A stretch of DNA of 21,564 nt from a virus. Shown here one piece after another: positions 6,427 through 13,560 of the stretch (positions are counted from its first letter, which is position 1; each line of letters starts with the position of its first letter). The position numbers and the translations under genes are program-made. The DNA is taken from positions 1 to 21,564 of the IMG/VR virus record IMGVR_UViG_3300007735_000470; one strand, given 5' to 3'. The notes below the pieces were generated by a model. It was not told where the DNA came from. It ran no database searches and saw only the letters and a program-made list of their open reading frames with translations.

Positions 6427-7692
6427 TTAATAACTCAGAATACCAGAACCCAAGCGACCCTGCGAGGTGGTGCTATCGAGGATGAAGGCTTGGATTAGAG
6501 GCTCTGCTGTTAGTATTTTTGTAGTGAATGTATTGTTGGTTATATCGTGTTGAATGCCTTGAACAAAGAGTTCTTTAGTAATTGTAGAACCACCTGGAAC
6601 AGTTTTGGTTACATTTACTAAATCAAAAATCTCCAAATTCAAACCAGCAACTATCTTGGCTGGTGAGGTTGGATCATTAAGATTTATAGTCATTGAATCT
6701 ATGCGATCAGTGGTGTCTTTTCTAGCCACTAGTAGGGTTTTAGCCTGATCTAAGGATTCGGCATCGGTTTGAACCAGGATTCCATCACGCTTGCCTGAAT
6801 GTAGGAAGTAGGTATCTATCGAGGTTTGATCAAATACATTCTGACTAGTTCCATTTAAGCGAGTTACTGTTACATCATTAACTAGCAAAGTATCATCATT
6901 GGCAAATTCAATTTGTTGATAGGTTAAGCCTGAGCCATCATCTGCAAAAACTACTGGAGTTTCATCGGCTTTCTTACTTACTGTATCTCTTGATAAGAAG
7001 GTGGCATCACCTTCGGCTGAGATAAAGAAACCGCCAAACTCTGATGATTCAACTAGTTGCAAGGCATTAAGTAAATCTCTATTAGCAGTACCTGGATCAG
7101 CCTGCATGGTGCTATTTCCAGCATCTATGGCTCTTTGAGATGTTGGCCAACTTACAACATCAAGCAAGGTTTCAATTCTTGCACCGCTCAATTGAGGTGA
7201 ACCTGCTCCTGCAACTGTACTAATTCCAATGCCATTTAATAATCTAAAACCATCAACGCATTGCAAAGTAATTTTAGATGTATCCTCAACACCTAAACCA
7301 TAGGTACTGTTGTAACTAGTAATATATCCTGAATAAAGATAATAACGATCTGTACCAGAGCCATCATCATAATCTGCCCAAATGCGAATTTTGCGCAAAG
7401 GCAATAATTTGCCATAGTAGGGTGAGGATACATTCTGAGGCGACCAATCACCATTGTTATCTGCTAAAACAACTGTTGCTAAACCTGCTTCAAATTTATT
7501 AAGGATTCGGTTTCTACCTCTACGAATACCAATTTGTAAAGCAATATTTGAAACATCAACAACATCGCTTGCAGAATCTGCCAAGATACCTGTTCCAAGT
7601 GGAGTAGTTGGGTCATCTAAAACTAAAGGGTTTCCGAAGGCAGGGCCATTTGCAAAGTCAATGGAAACTCCTACAACTGGTAAACCTGGCAT
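6427..7692 (-). CDS. Minor tail protein, tail hub-like
   Basis: The 421-residue protein has the N-terminal pattern VSIDFANGPAFGNPLVLDD, then RRGRNRILNKFEAG, LADNNGDWSPQN and SSPYYGKLLPLRKIRIWA, followed by YLYSGYI. These blocks are typical of a widespread actinophage minor tail protein placed directly after the tape measure, likely the baseplate or tail-tip hub. The C-terminal half is beta-rich and ends QGRLGSGILSY. Its ATG overlaps the tape-measure stop as TAATG (7690-7694), which implies translational coupling. Confidence 0.85.
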   Translation of the reverse strand: MPGLPVVGVSIDFANGPAFGNPLVLDDPTTPLGTGILADSASDVVDVSNIALQIGIRRGRNRILNKFEAGLATVVLADNNGDWSPQNVSSPYYGKLLPLRKIRIWADYDDGSGTDRYYLYSGYITSYNSTYGLGVEDTSKITLQCVDGFRLLNGIGISTVAGAGSPQLSGARIETLLDVVSWPTSQRAIDAGNSTMQADPGTANRDLLNALQLVESSEFGGFFISAEGDATFLSRDTVSKKADETPVVFADDGSGLTYQQIEFANDDTLLVNDVTVTRLNGTSQNVFDQTSIDTYFLHSGKRDGILVQTDAESLDQAKTLLVARKDTTDRIDSMTINLNDPTSPAKIVAGLNLEIFDLVNVTKTVPGGSTITKELFVQGIQHDITNNTFTTKILTAEPLIQAFILDSTTSQGRLGSGILSY

Positions 7693-9710
7693 TACAAATC
7701 CAAAACTCTAGCAGTGATTGATCTACCTGAAGTTTGACCAGCCAACAAACCACTTCTAATTGATTCTTGCAAATCAGATTGAGTAATGGTGCTGCCAGCA
7801 TTATTAACAGTTATGTTATATGAGGCGCGTTCACCCATTCGATAATCTCTGTAATCAGGCAATTGAGTATTTAATAATGGTCTAGGAACATCACCACGCT
7901 CACCTCTACGATAAGCCAAATAATCTGGTTGAGTAGTCATAGGGCTTGGAATTACCTCTGGCTTAACAAACTCTTTAACCATTTGATCAACTAAATCTTG
8001 AGCAACAGGAGGAGGGGTAACACCACCTGGAACATATTGAGGCGCAACAAAGGCACCCTTACCTACGGCTGCAAGATAAGCGTTTAATTCTTTAAGCGCT
8101 GTTTTCCAACCATCGGCTGCGGCTAATCCTGCTGCATCCCAACCTGCACCTAAATTAACATTGCCAGTAACCTTGGCAATATATTTTAGAACTTCATAGT
8201 TGGTTAAATTCCACTTAGAGGCAAGAAGGTTTACTTCCTCCTCGGAAATCTTGCTATCAGCAATAACAGTTAGAATATCTGCATAGCGTTGCGCAGCAAT
8301 AGCCATGCGCTCAGTTGCTTCATAGTTAGCAAGTAATTGATCATACATTGCTTTTTGTGCAAGATTTTGTTCTTTAAGAAGGTTTAATCGAACTGCCTCA
8401 AGTTGGATTGGGTCAGTTTCAGATGTAGGTGTAACACCCATTGCCTTTAATTTATTTAAGGCTTCTTGACTAGCAAGTTGTTTCTTTTGTTCAGCAGTTA
8501 GTTTTGAAGCGTTGGCTGCTATCTTGCCAGTGCTGCCAACAATGCCTGTATAGGATTTAGCACTATTTTTTACTAACTTATCTGATTCTTTGATAACTTT
8601 ATTGTTTTTAGTTAGTTGCTTATAGGAAATCAAAGCGGCAGTTGTAAATGTAGCAACTGCTGCGGCGGCTGCTATTGCGGATACACCACCTGTTGCAAAA
8701 GCGGTAGCAGTTCCTGCTGCGGTGGCTGCTGCTGCCTGGCGCCCAAAGGCTGCGGTTAGAATATTTATCGCACCTGTTAAGGCAACTACACCAGCATAAA
8801 CTTTGGCTGCTGCAAAGGTAGAAACTAATACCGCACCTAATACCTTAATTGTATTAAGATTGCGCTGAATGAAATCAAATAGATTAAATACTTGCGTAAT
8901 TAATTGAGGCAGTTGAGTTAAGATTGTTTCAAGCGCTGCCGCTAATTTATCTTTATTAGCAGAAATCCATGCCTCTAATTGAGGTAAAACTTTAGTGGCA
9001 ACTATATCTGCAAAGCGCTCAATTACAGGAAGTAGCGCATAACCTAGAGTTTCAAGAACTTCACCATAGGCTAATTGCAAACCTTTTAATCTATACTCTA
9101 AAGTTTTGGCACGAATATTAGCCTGATCTTTAAATGTATCATTTAAACTTTGTAAGGCTGCATCTAAATTACCTGATTTAATTATGTTCTTATCAAGCGG
9201 TACACCAAGGCGAGTTAATGCACCTAAGTTACCATTTACTGCCTTGCTCAATGCCAATGAAATTGAGGCTAAATCTTTACCAGTTCCAGCGCTAATATTA
9301 AGCGCAGTTCCAAGTAATGATTGAGCAGATGTAACATCACCAGTTGCTCTAGCAAGTGTAGCCAGGGCTGGCCTCAACTCGTCATCAGCAACAGAAACTT
9401 CTTTTTGTAATGAAGTTATGTATTCCTCAGTGCTAGCAATAACAGCATCAGTTGCACCAACTGTATTTCTTAAAGTAGATGCTAAGAGGGCTTGGCTCTT
9501 TTGATCATCCATTGCAGCGCGAACTGCATCAGTACCGATCTTGAGGGAGAATGCACCAACGGCAGCCGTCGCTGCTGCAAAGGCTAAAGCAGTTCTTTTA
9601 GCAAATTTATCAAAATCTTTGCCAAGTTTTGTAATATCTTTTTGAGCCTGCTTTGAACCTTTAGCAGAATACTGGGTGATAATCCGAGCAATAATTGCGC
9701 CAGTTGCCAC
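7692..9710 (-). CDS. Tail tape measure protein
   Basis: At 672 residues this is the longest gene of the window and lies at the standard place between tail chaperones and tail-tip genes. It begins with a basic helical segment (GSKQAQKDITKLGKDFDKFAKR), is alanine-rich and helical, and has a hydrophobic region around residues 290-365 as usual for tape measures that cross the host membrane. By the usual rule of about 0.15 nm per residue, it predicts a tail near 100 nm. The start is GTG 9710 with GCAGGAG upstream. It ends in a TAATG overlap with the tail hub gene. Confidence 0.92.
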   Translation of the reverse strand: MATGAIIARIITQYSAKGSKQAQKDITKLGKDFDKFAKRTALAFAAATAAVGAFSLKIGTDAVRAAMDDQKSQALLASTLRNTVGATDAVIASTEEYITSLQKEVSVADDELRPALATLARATGDVTSAQSLLGTALNISAGTGKDLASISLALSKAVNGNLGALTRLGVPLDKNIIKSGNLDAALQSLNDTFKDQANIRAKTLEYRLKGLQLAYGEVLETLGYALLPVIERFADIVATKVLPQLEAWISANKDKLAAALETILTQLPQLITQVFNLFDFIQRNLNTIKVLGAVLVSTFAAAKVYAGVVALTGAINILTAAFGRQAAAATAAGTATAFATGGVSAIAAAAAVATFTTAALISYKQLTKNNKVIKESDKLVKNSAKSYTGIVGSTGKIAANASKLTAEQKKQLASQEALNKLKAMGVTPTSETDPIQLEAVRLNLLKEQNLAQKAMYDQLLANYEATERMAIAAQRYADILTVIADSKISEEEVNLLASKWNLTNYEVLKYIAKVTGNVNLGAGWDAAGLAAADGWKTALKELNAYLAAVGKGAFVAPQYVPGGVTPPPVAQDLVDQMVKEFVKPEVIPSPMTTQPDYLAYRRGERGDVPRPLLNTQLPDYRDYRMGERASYNITVNNAGSTITQSDLQESIRSGLLAGQTSGRSITARVLDL

Positions 9711-9711
9711 T

Positions 9712-10266
9712 TTAACTCCTGCCGTTTAATTTAGTTTGTAATGTTTTTTTAGCATCCTCTAAGGCTGCTGCAACTCGCCTTTGGATTTCCTCTTTATCTT
9801 TATCAACAACTGCCCAAATAAGGCGTGAGGCTTTACCAAATGAGTTGCTTAAATATCTAATAAATTGATTTCTTGATGCGTTGCCACGCCTGCCTGCAAC
9901 TTCGAATATTGCACCAGCAGCATCTTTATTAATTAACGCACCAGCGCTAGTGGTGTAATCACCGCGAACCCTACCTTGCGCTCTGCTTTTGGTAATGCCT
10001 GCTTGAATTGCGTTAGCATCCCATGCTGGCCAGCCAGCGCCACCGCGAGTTCTCGGATTTGCGGCTGGAGTTTTACGCCAACCGCGCATCGGAGTTCCAT
10101 AAACAGGATTAGTAAATTGAACAACTAAGTTATCGGCTGATCTTTCAGCCTTATTCAATTCATCATTAATTACTTTATTGAATTTTCTAGCCGCCGCTTT
10201 ATCAAATTGTTTTAAAGCATCTGTTGTTTCTTTAATGCCAGTTAAAACGATAATTTCATCGGCCAT
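9712..10266 (-). CDS. gp10-like minor tail/neck protein
   Basis: This 184-residue basic, helical protein begins with a strand and helix (MADEIIVLTGIKETTDALKQ) and a long helix FDKAAARKFNKVINDELNKAE, a layout seen in HK97 gp10-like and tail-completion proteins. A central basic, Arg/Gly/Pro-rich section follows (GWRKTPAANPRTRGGAG). Position between the tail chaperone and the tape measure is less usual for a gp10 homologue, so the role in tail assembly is tentative. Its ATG overlaps the end of the frameshifted chaperone (10256-10266), and its stop lies just before the GTG of the tape measure. Confidence 0.6.
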   Translation of the reverse strand: MADEIIVLTGIKETTDALKQFDKAAARKFNKVINDELNKAERSADNLVVQFTNPVYGTPMRGWRKTPAANPRTRGGAGWPAWDANAIQAGITKSRAQGRVRGDYTTSAGALINKDAAGAIFEVAGRRGNASRNQFIRYLSNSFGKASRLIWAVVDKDKEEIQRRVAAALEDAKKTLQTKLNGRS

Positions 10267-10668
10267 TTTTGTTTGCCTTTGCTCTTTCCTTTAGATAAGC
10301 AAAAATTGCTTCTAAGACACCATCAGGGGCATCTATCAAATCAATAGGAGAGATGCCCAACTCCACCGAGGCCGTTGCAATTGCAAAGGTTAGGCTATCT
10401 CGGTGGATTCTGAATTTGGGTCAGAAATCATCTCCACTGATTCGAGAGTATCTAAAAATTCTGGGCCAAAAGGTTTTACAACTCGCCCATTATCTTTTAA
10501 AGATTGCCAAGCCAAAAAATAGATATGCTCCATCTTTTGATCCTCTGCAAATAATTTTGCCAATCCTTTACCAAACTTCTGCTCAAAAGCAACGATGGTG
10601 CGTGGGCGCAATGAAAACACGCTATCTACACCATCGTTAGTTTTGATTTTTAGTGATAAGCCATCCAT
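10256..10668 (-). CDS. Tail assembly chaperone, -1 frameshift fusion (GT-type)
   Basis: This is the long product of the tail chaperone gene, made by joining codons 1-85 (10668-10414) to the -1 frame (10414-10256), 137 residues in all. The added 52 residues begin FRIHRDSLTF and contain SVELGISPIDLIDAPDGVLEAIF and a lysine-rich end. The switch is at the canonical slippery heptamer C-CCA-AAT (10420-10414). The -1 frame has a stop (TGA) immediately before the heptamer and none until 10256. By analogy to lambda gpG/gpGT, the long form recruits tail-tube subunits to the tape measure. It overlaps the next gene start. Confidence 0.88.
10390..10668 (-). CDS. Tail assembly chaperone, short form (G-type)
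   Basis: The zero-frame product is 92 residues, ending ISDPNSESTEIA. It is a small alpha/beta protein with a beta-rich N-terminus (LSLKIKTNDG, VFSLRPRT), a helix (VAFEQKFGKGLAKLF) and an acidic C-terminus. In siphoviruses the short form is made in excess over the frameshifted form and both bind the tape measure during tail assembly. GGGGGA precedes ATG 10668. It lies directly between the tail-tube genes and the gp10-like and tape-measure genes, which is the standard place. Confidence 0.88.
   Translation of the reverse strand: MDGLSLKIKTNDGVDSVFSLRPRTIVAFEQKFGKGLAKLFAEDQKMEHIYFLAWQSLKDNGRVVKPFGPEFLDTLESVEMISDPNSESTEIA
10414..10420 (-). other. -1 ribosomal slippery site CCCAAAT
   Basis: On the minus strand the sequence CCCAAAT is read C-CCA-AAT in the chaperone frame, fitting the X-XXY-YYZ rule; P-site and A-site tRNAs can re-pair one base back on CCC and AAA. 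The -1 frame is blocked just upstream by TGA and open for 53 codons downstream including the stop. Confidence 0.88.
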
Positions 10669-10687
10669 TTTATTTCCCCCTAGTTAG

Positions 10688-11095
10688 TTATGATGTTGCT
10701 TTTGTTATTGCACCTGAGATTGGCCAGGTAACGCTTGCTGTACTTAGTTCACCAACGGCTCCTGATAGCGGTTGCCATTCAGAAACTAAAGCGTTGAAAC
10801 TATATTGTGGATTTGTTGCGGTTGTAGTTCCTGCTACTGGTTTTACAATCATTGCAGCAGATGTTCCGATTGTTGGATAAATAATAGATTCTAAGGCACC
10901 AGATGCAAAATCCTGGAAAAATTCTATTGTTACCTGATTATCGGCCAATCCTGCAACTCTTGTCCGACTTAAATTTCCAAATGATGTTGTATCTACAACA
11001 TCTAGTGATGTACTTAAAGTTACTGAACTTACATAACTTGAAATATCAGTACTTGCAAAAGTAATTGAAGCATTAGTTAATACAATTCTTGCCAT
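10688..11095 (-). CDS. Tail-tube (major tail) protein, copy 2
   Basis: This 135-residue beta-rich protein is a close paralogue of the gene directly upstream: about two-thirds of the residues match and the last 30 or so are nearly the same (LVSEWQPLSGAVGELS...). Position before the tail chaperone and after the connectors, length and beta/Thr/Ser-rich composition identify it as a tail-tube protein. Its start overlaps the upstream stop as TAATG. Two tube-like subunits could form a mixed tube, or one copy could be a specialised terminal ring or decoration; this cannot be decided from sequence. Confidence 0.8.
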   Translation of the reverse strand: MARIVLTNASITFASTDISSYVSSVTLSTSLDVVDTTSFGNLSRTRVAGLADNQVTIEFFQDFASGALESIIYPTIGTSAAMIVKPVAGTTTATNPQYSFNALVSEWQPLSGAVGELSTASVTWPISGAITKATS

Positions 11096-11505
11096 TATGC
11101 AACCGCCTTAGTAATTGCTCCTGAGATTGGCCAAGTAACAGATGCGGTTGATAATTCACCAACTGCCCCTGATAGTGGTTGCCACTCTGAAACTAAAGCA
11201 GTAAATGTATAGGAAGGATTTGTTGCACTTGCTGCTGATGAAGTTGGTAATACTACAACTGAAGTAGTAGTTCCAAGCAATGGGTAAATTGTTTGTTCAA
11301 CTAAGGATGTTGCAAAATCTTGGAAAAACTCGATAGTTACTGAATTATCTTGCAAACCAGCAACGCGAGTTCTAGCAGCAGTTGATGAAAACCCAGTTGT
11401 TTCCACTACATCAGTTGATGTATTTAAAGTTACACTTGAGATATATGATGAAAGGTTTACTGAATTAATTGTAACCTTTGCATCGGTTAATACGATTCTT
11501 GCCAT
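11095..11505 (-). CDS. Tail-tube (major tail) protein, copy 1
   Basis: This 136-residue paralogue of the following gene shares MARIVLT at the N-terminus, RTRVAGL, VTIEFFQDFA, TNPSYTF and a near-identical C-terminal third. In actinophages tail-tube subunits of this type carry the same features: VTL...DVVETT, followed by RTRVAGL and VTIEFFQDF. It begins in a TAATG overlap with the 58-residue upstream protein. One of the two copies is likely the main tube subunit; which one is the more abundant is not visible here. Confidence 0.85.
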   Translation of the reverse strand: MARIVLTDAKVTINSVNLSSYISSVTLNTSTDVVETTGFSSTAARTRVAGLQDNSVTIEFFQDFATSLVEQTIYPLLGTTTSVVVLPTSSAASATNPSYTFTALVSEWQPLSGAVGELSTASVTWPISGAITKAVA

Positions 11506-11681
11506 TATTTGTCGGCTCCTTCTTGGATTGCTGGTTTGGTTGTTCCCCCAGTTGTCTTAATGTGGTTACCAGCAATCAATGCCTCGATGTTGGCTCCTGC
11601 ATTAAGCAATTCTTTTTCGGTGATTGCATCACCTTTCTTTTTATTACAAACCTCTACTTCTGAGGTAATTATGTAAGACAT
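11505..11681 (-). CDS. Small head-tail region protein, 58 residues
   Basis: This short gene fills the space between the tail terminator-like gene and the tail-tube genes. The protein begins MSYIITSEVEVCNKKKGD, continues with ITEKELLNAGANIEALIAGNHI, and has a polar C-terminus rich in Thr/Lys. AAGGAG lies 5-6 bases before ATG 11681 and the stop overlaps the next ATG (TAATG, 11503-11507), so it fits the operon exactly. Small proteins of this type occur at the same place in many actinophages, but their role is unknown. Confidence 0.85.
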   Translation of the reverse strand: MSYIITSEVEVCNKKKGDAITEKELLNAGANIEALIAGNHIKTTGGTTKPAIQEGADK

Positions 11682-11690
11682 TTTTTCTCC

Positions 11691-12089
11691 TTAACCCCAA
11701 ATTGTGAGGCGGTATCTGTAAGATAGAAATAAAGTGCCAGCAGATTCATAAGTTCCACCTTCGGCGCTAATAACTCTAAGGGTATTAACTGCTCCACCTA
11801 AAGTTTTATCACCTTCAATTGCGGCCTTAATTGAGCCAGCCCCTGATCCTGCTAGAAAAGCATCTAACTTATCTTGGGCTACTCTTTCTGATAGGCGTTG
11901 AACAATCACCAAGACATCACAATTGGCTTGGTCTAAACCTCGCGCATTGTTTATATCGAAGGTGAAATCTAATTGCCCAACAACTGCTGCTGGTGGTGTT
12001 ACTGTATCTGGAATTAAATCATAAACTCTAAGCCCAGTTATTGTTTGTAGGCGTGTTTTTAAACCATCTCTAACATTGCTTGGAATCAC
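11691..12089 (-). CDS. Tail terminator-like protein
   Basis: This 132-residue protein starts with a helix (NVRDGLKTRLQTI) and contains alternating strands (GLRVYDLIPD, AAVVGQLDF, CDVLVIVQRLS), a helix (RVAQDKLDAFLAG), and a C-terminal strand pair (GTLFLSYRYRLTIWG). This is the usual pattern of the lambda gpU/minor tail terminator-like family, located between head-tail connector and tail tube. It overlaps the upstream connector by four bases (ATGA). It probably caps the tube and joins it to the neck. Confidence 0.72.
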   Translation of the reverse strand: MIPSNVRDGLKTRLQTITGLRVYDLIPDTVTPPAAVVGQLDFTFDINNARGLDQANCDVLVIVQRLSERVAQDKLDAFLAGSGAGSIKAAIEGDKTLGGAVNTLRVISAEGGTYESAGTLFLSYRYRLTIWG

Positions 12090-12694
12090 TTAGCCAAGCC
12101 GCCATTCTTGCGGAATGGGCGAAGTAATACTTCAACATCAGCATCAAGCCTAGAAAATAATCTAATAGTTCCAAGATCAGGGCTACCAGCAATTCCAAAT
12201 GGTGATTGCCTGCGCCCGAATATGCGTGATGATTGAATTAGTGTAGCCATATTAACTTCGGCTGGTATTGCTGAAAATCCCCAAACGCCTTTAATGCGAA
12301 CTGATTGAGGTAGTTGATATGGAAAGATATAACTGCCAATTGCTAAAACTCTATTGTAAGGCCAAGATTTAATTGGATTGTTAATTGGTTCAACCATGTA
12401 ATCGGTTGTACTCCAAACAGTTCCAAATGTACGATCAAAGTTATCATCGGTGGCTACTTCGCTAACAGTAGTTATATCATCAATGTTAATTGTATAAGGA
12501 TCAACTGCGGTGTAATAGCGAGTTACTGGAGAACCAACACTGCCATTAACATAAAAGAAACGCTCAGTATAATCATCAACCATTCGACTAGCAGCCGTAA
12601 TTGCAGATTCTAAAGCGGTATCATCAACTGAATCTGAAATATTTAATGATGCTTTTAATTCAGCAAGTGTGCAGTACCCATTAGTGATTGCCAC
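12086..12694 (-). CDS. Head-tail connector (gp6-like adaptor)
   Basis: This 202-residue protein has an N-terminal helical section (YCTLAELKASLNISDSVDD, then LESAITAASRMVDDYTERFF) matching the gp6-like/DNA-packaging adaptor family, followed by a beta-rich part with GYI/GVWGFSAIP, and a helix with RIFGRRQSPFG. The adaptor ring sits under the portal and connects to the tail. The start is GTG at 12694 with AGAAGGA about six bases upstream. It overlaps the basic 41-residue ORF by 14 bases. Confidence 0.82.
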   Translation of the reverse strand: MAITNGYCTLAELKASLNISDSVDDTALESAITAASRMVDDYTERFFYVNGSVGSPVTRYYTAVDPYTINIDDITTVSEVATDDNFDRTFGTVWSTTDYMVEPINNPIKSWPYNRVLAIGSYIFPYQLPQSVRIKGVWGFSAIPAEVNMATLIQSSRIFGRRQSPFGIAGSPDLGTIRLFSRLDADVEVLLRPFRKNGGLAK

Positions 12695-12806
12695 GCTTTA
12701 TCCTTCTTTCCGCTTTAGGTAAAATCGCTCTTTCAAGTTCAGGCTCGGCGGTAGCCGTTTCCTTTAGTTTAATTCTTTTTTTAAAAATTTTTTTCAATGT
12801 TTCCAT
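12681..12806 (-). CDS. Small basic protein, 41 residues
   Basis: A 41-codon frame from ATG 12806 to TAA 12681-12683 fills the 99-base space between the glycosyltransferase and the connector, overlapping both by 13-14 bases. The product is highly basic, with lysine and arginine rich ends (KKIFKKRIKLK; KAERRIKRGNH) and an acidic middle. The ribosome binding site is weak, so it would depend on coupling with the glycosyltransferase. Exact fit to the gap and use of an operon-like overlap support it, but it may be noncoding. Confidence 0.5.
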   Translation of the reverse strand: METLKKIFKKRIKLKETATAEPELERAILPKAERRIKRGNH

Positions 12807-13477
12807 AATTTATGGTGCCTATCATCTAACCAGTATGATTTTTGATGAGGCAAAATTGCTCCAGTGTTTACAAATATTGGATAACCTAATGAGCGGATGC
12901 GACGGCTAAAAAGTAAATCCTCGCCAATCCATTCACCATTTACAGGGCCATCCCAAAACCAACACCAATTTTTACCCATACTAGGATCAGCAGTTTCACG
13001 CATTTTTTCTAAAACGCTACGATGGATTAACAAACATCCAGTGCCTGCTGCATCTACTTCAAAAACTTTATTCTCATCATATTTATAGAGGGGTAAGAAT
13101 CCCTCTGGCGCATCTTGAAATATCGCTGGAACTGGTTTTGGATATTCGCTTTTGCCATCATTAAAAGCGGCAAATACCAATCCTGCTACAACTGGCCGTT
13201 CTAAATCGTGGGCTGTATCAATTAACTTATCAAAAGTTGCAACCCCTAATTGCTGATCGCTATCCACCATTAGAAGCCAATCAGATTTTGTATTATCTAA
13301 AAATTGCTTAACTATTTGATTACGAATTTTAGAAAGTAATCCTGAGCCTTTAACTCTAACAAATGGCCCTAATCTTGGTGATCTTGATTGTGCTAATTGA
13401 ATCAAGGTAAATGCAAATGAACCATTTACTTGGCCTGAATCGCAAGAACCTATACTTACTTTGTGTGCGCTTTTCAT
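12794..13477 (-). CDS. Glycosyltransferase (GT-A, family 2-like) in capsid operon
   Basis: This is a 227-residue predicted nucleotide-sugar transferase. Key features are RNQIVKQFL (residues 52-60), the metal-binding MVDSDQQ (D72/D74), the acceptor-side aromatic stretch WCWFWDGP (171-178), and GEDLLFSRRIRSLGY (185-199) with H211 (ILPHQ). It resembles glycosyltransferases placed in actinophage structural operons, which are thought to glycosylate capsid or tail proteins. It lies directly after the major capsid gene and is preceded by a structured leader (13478-13544) able to hide its GGGGGA ribosome binding site. Cellular site would be the cytoplasm. Confidence 0.88.
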   Translation of the reverse strand: MKSAHKVSIGSCDSGQVNGSFAFTLIQLAQSRSPRLGPFVRVKGSGLLSKIRNQIVKQFLDNTKSDWLLMVDSDQQLGVATFDKLIDTAHDLERPVVAGLVFAAFNDGKSEYPKPVPAIFQDAPEGFLPLYKYDENKVFEVDAAGTGCLLIHRSVLEKMRETADPSMGKNWCWFWDGPVNGEWIGEDLLFSRRIRSLGYPIFVNTGAILPHQKSYWLDDRHHKLWKH

Positions 13478-13544
13478 AGTTCCCCCGAACTACTTAGGAG
13501 TTTAGGTGGCCTAATCGGGGGAGGTTAAGCCACCTAAACAGTTC
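13478..13544 (-). promoter_or_regulatory. Structured leader upstream of glycosyltransferase
   Basis: On the minus-strand RNA, TTTAGGTGGC/GCCACCTAAA (13538-13529 with 13510-13501) makes a 10-bp stem with an 18-base loop. The loop has TCCCCCGA (13522-13515), complementary to TCGGGGGA (13488-13481), which is the ribosome binding region of the next gene; this would make a pseudoknot. The site is also within AGTTC-GGGG-GAACT (13491-13478), a small hairpin whose AGTTC can instead pair with GAACT at 13544-13540. It has no U-run, so it is not a normal terminator. Three mutually exclusive folds suggest control of expression. Confidence 0.6.
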
Positions 13545-13560
13545 TTAATTACCTTCTAAA

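Noticed and set aside
10353-10640. Plus-strand frame opposite the tail chaperone
   Set aside because: It is a shadow frame over a gene pair explained by a slippery site; no ribosome binding site.
13501-13538. Intrinsic terminator after the capsid gene
   Set aside because: The stem is strong but no T-run follows on either strand; the loop complement to the ribosome binding site fits regulation better.
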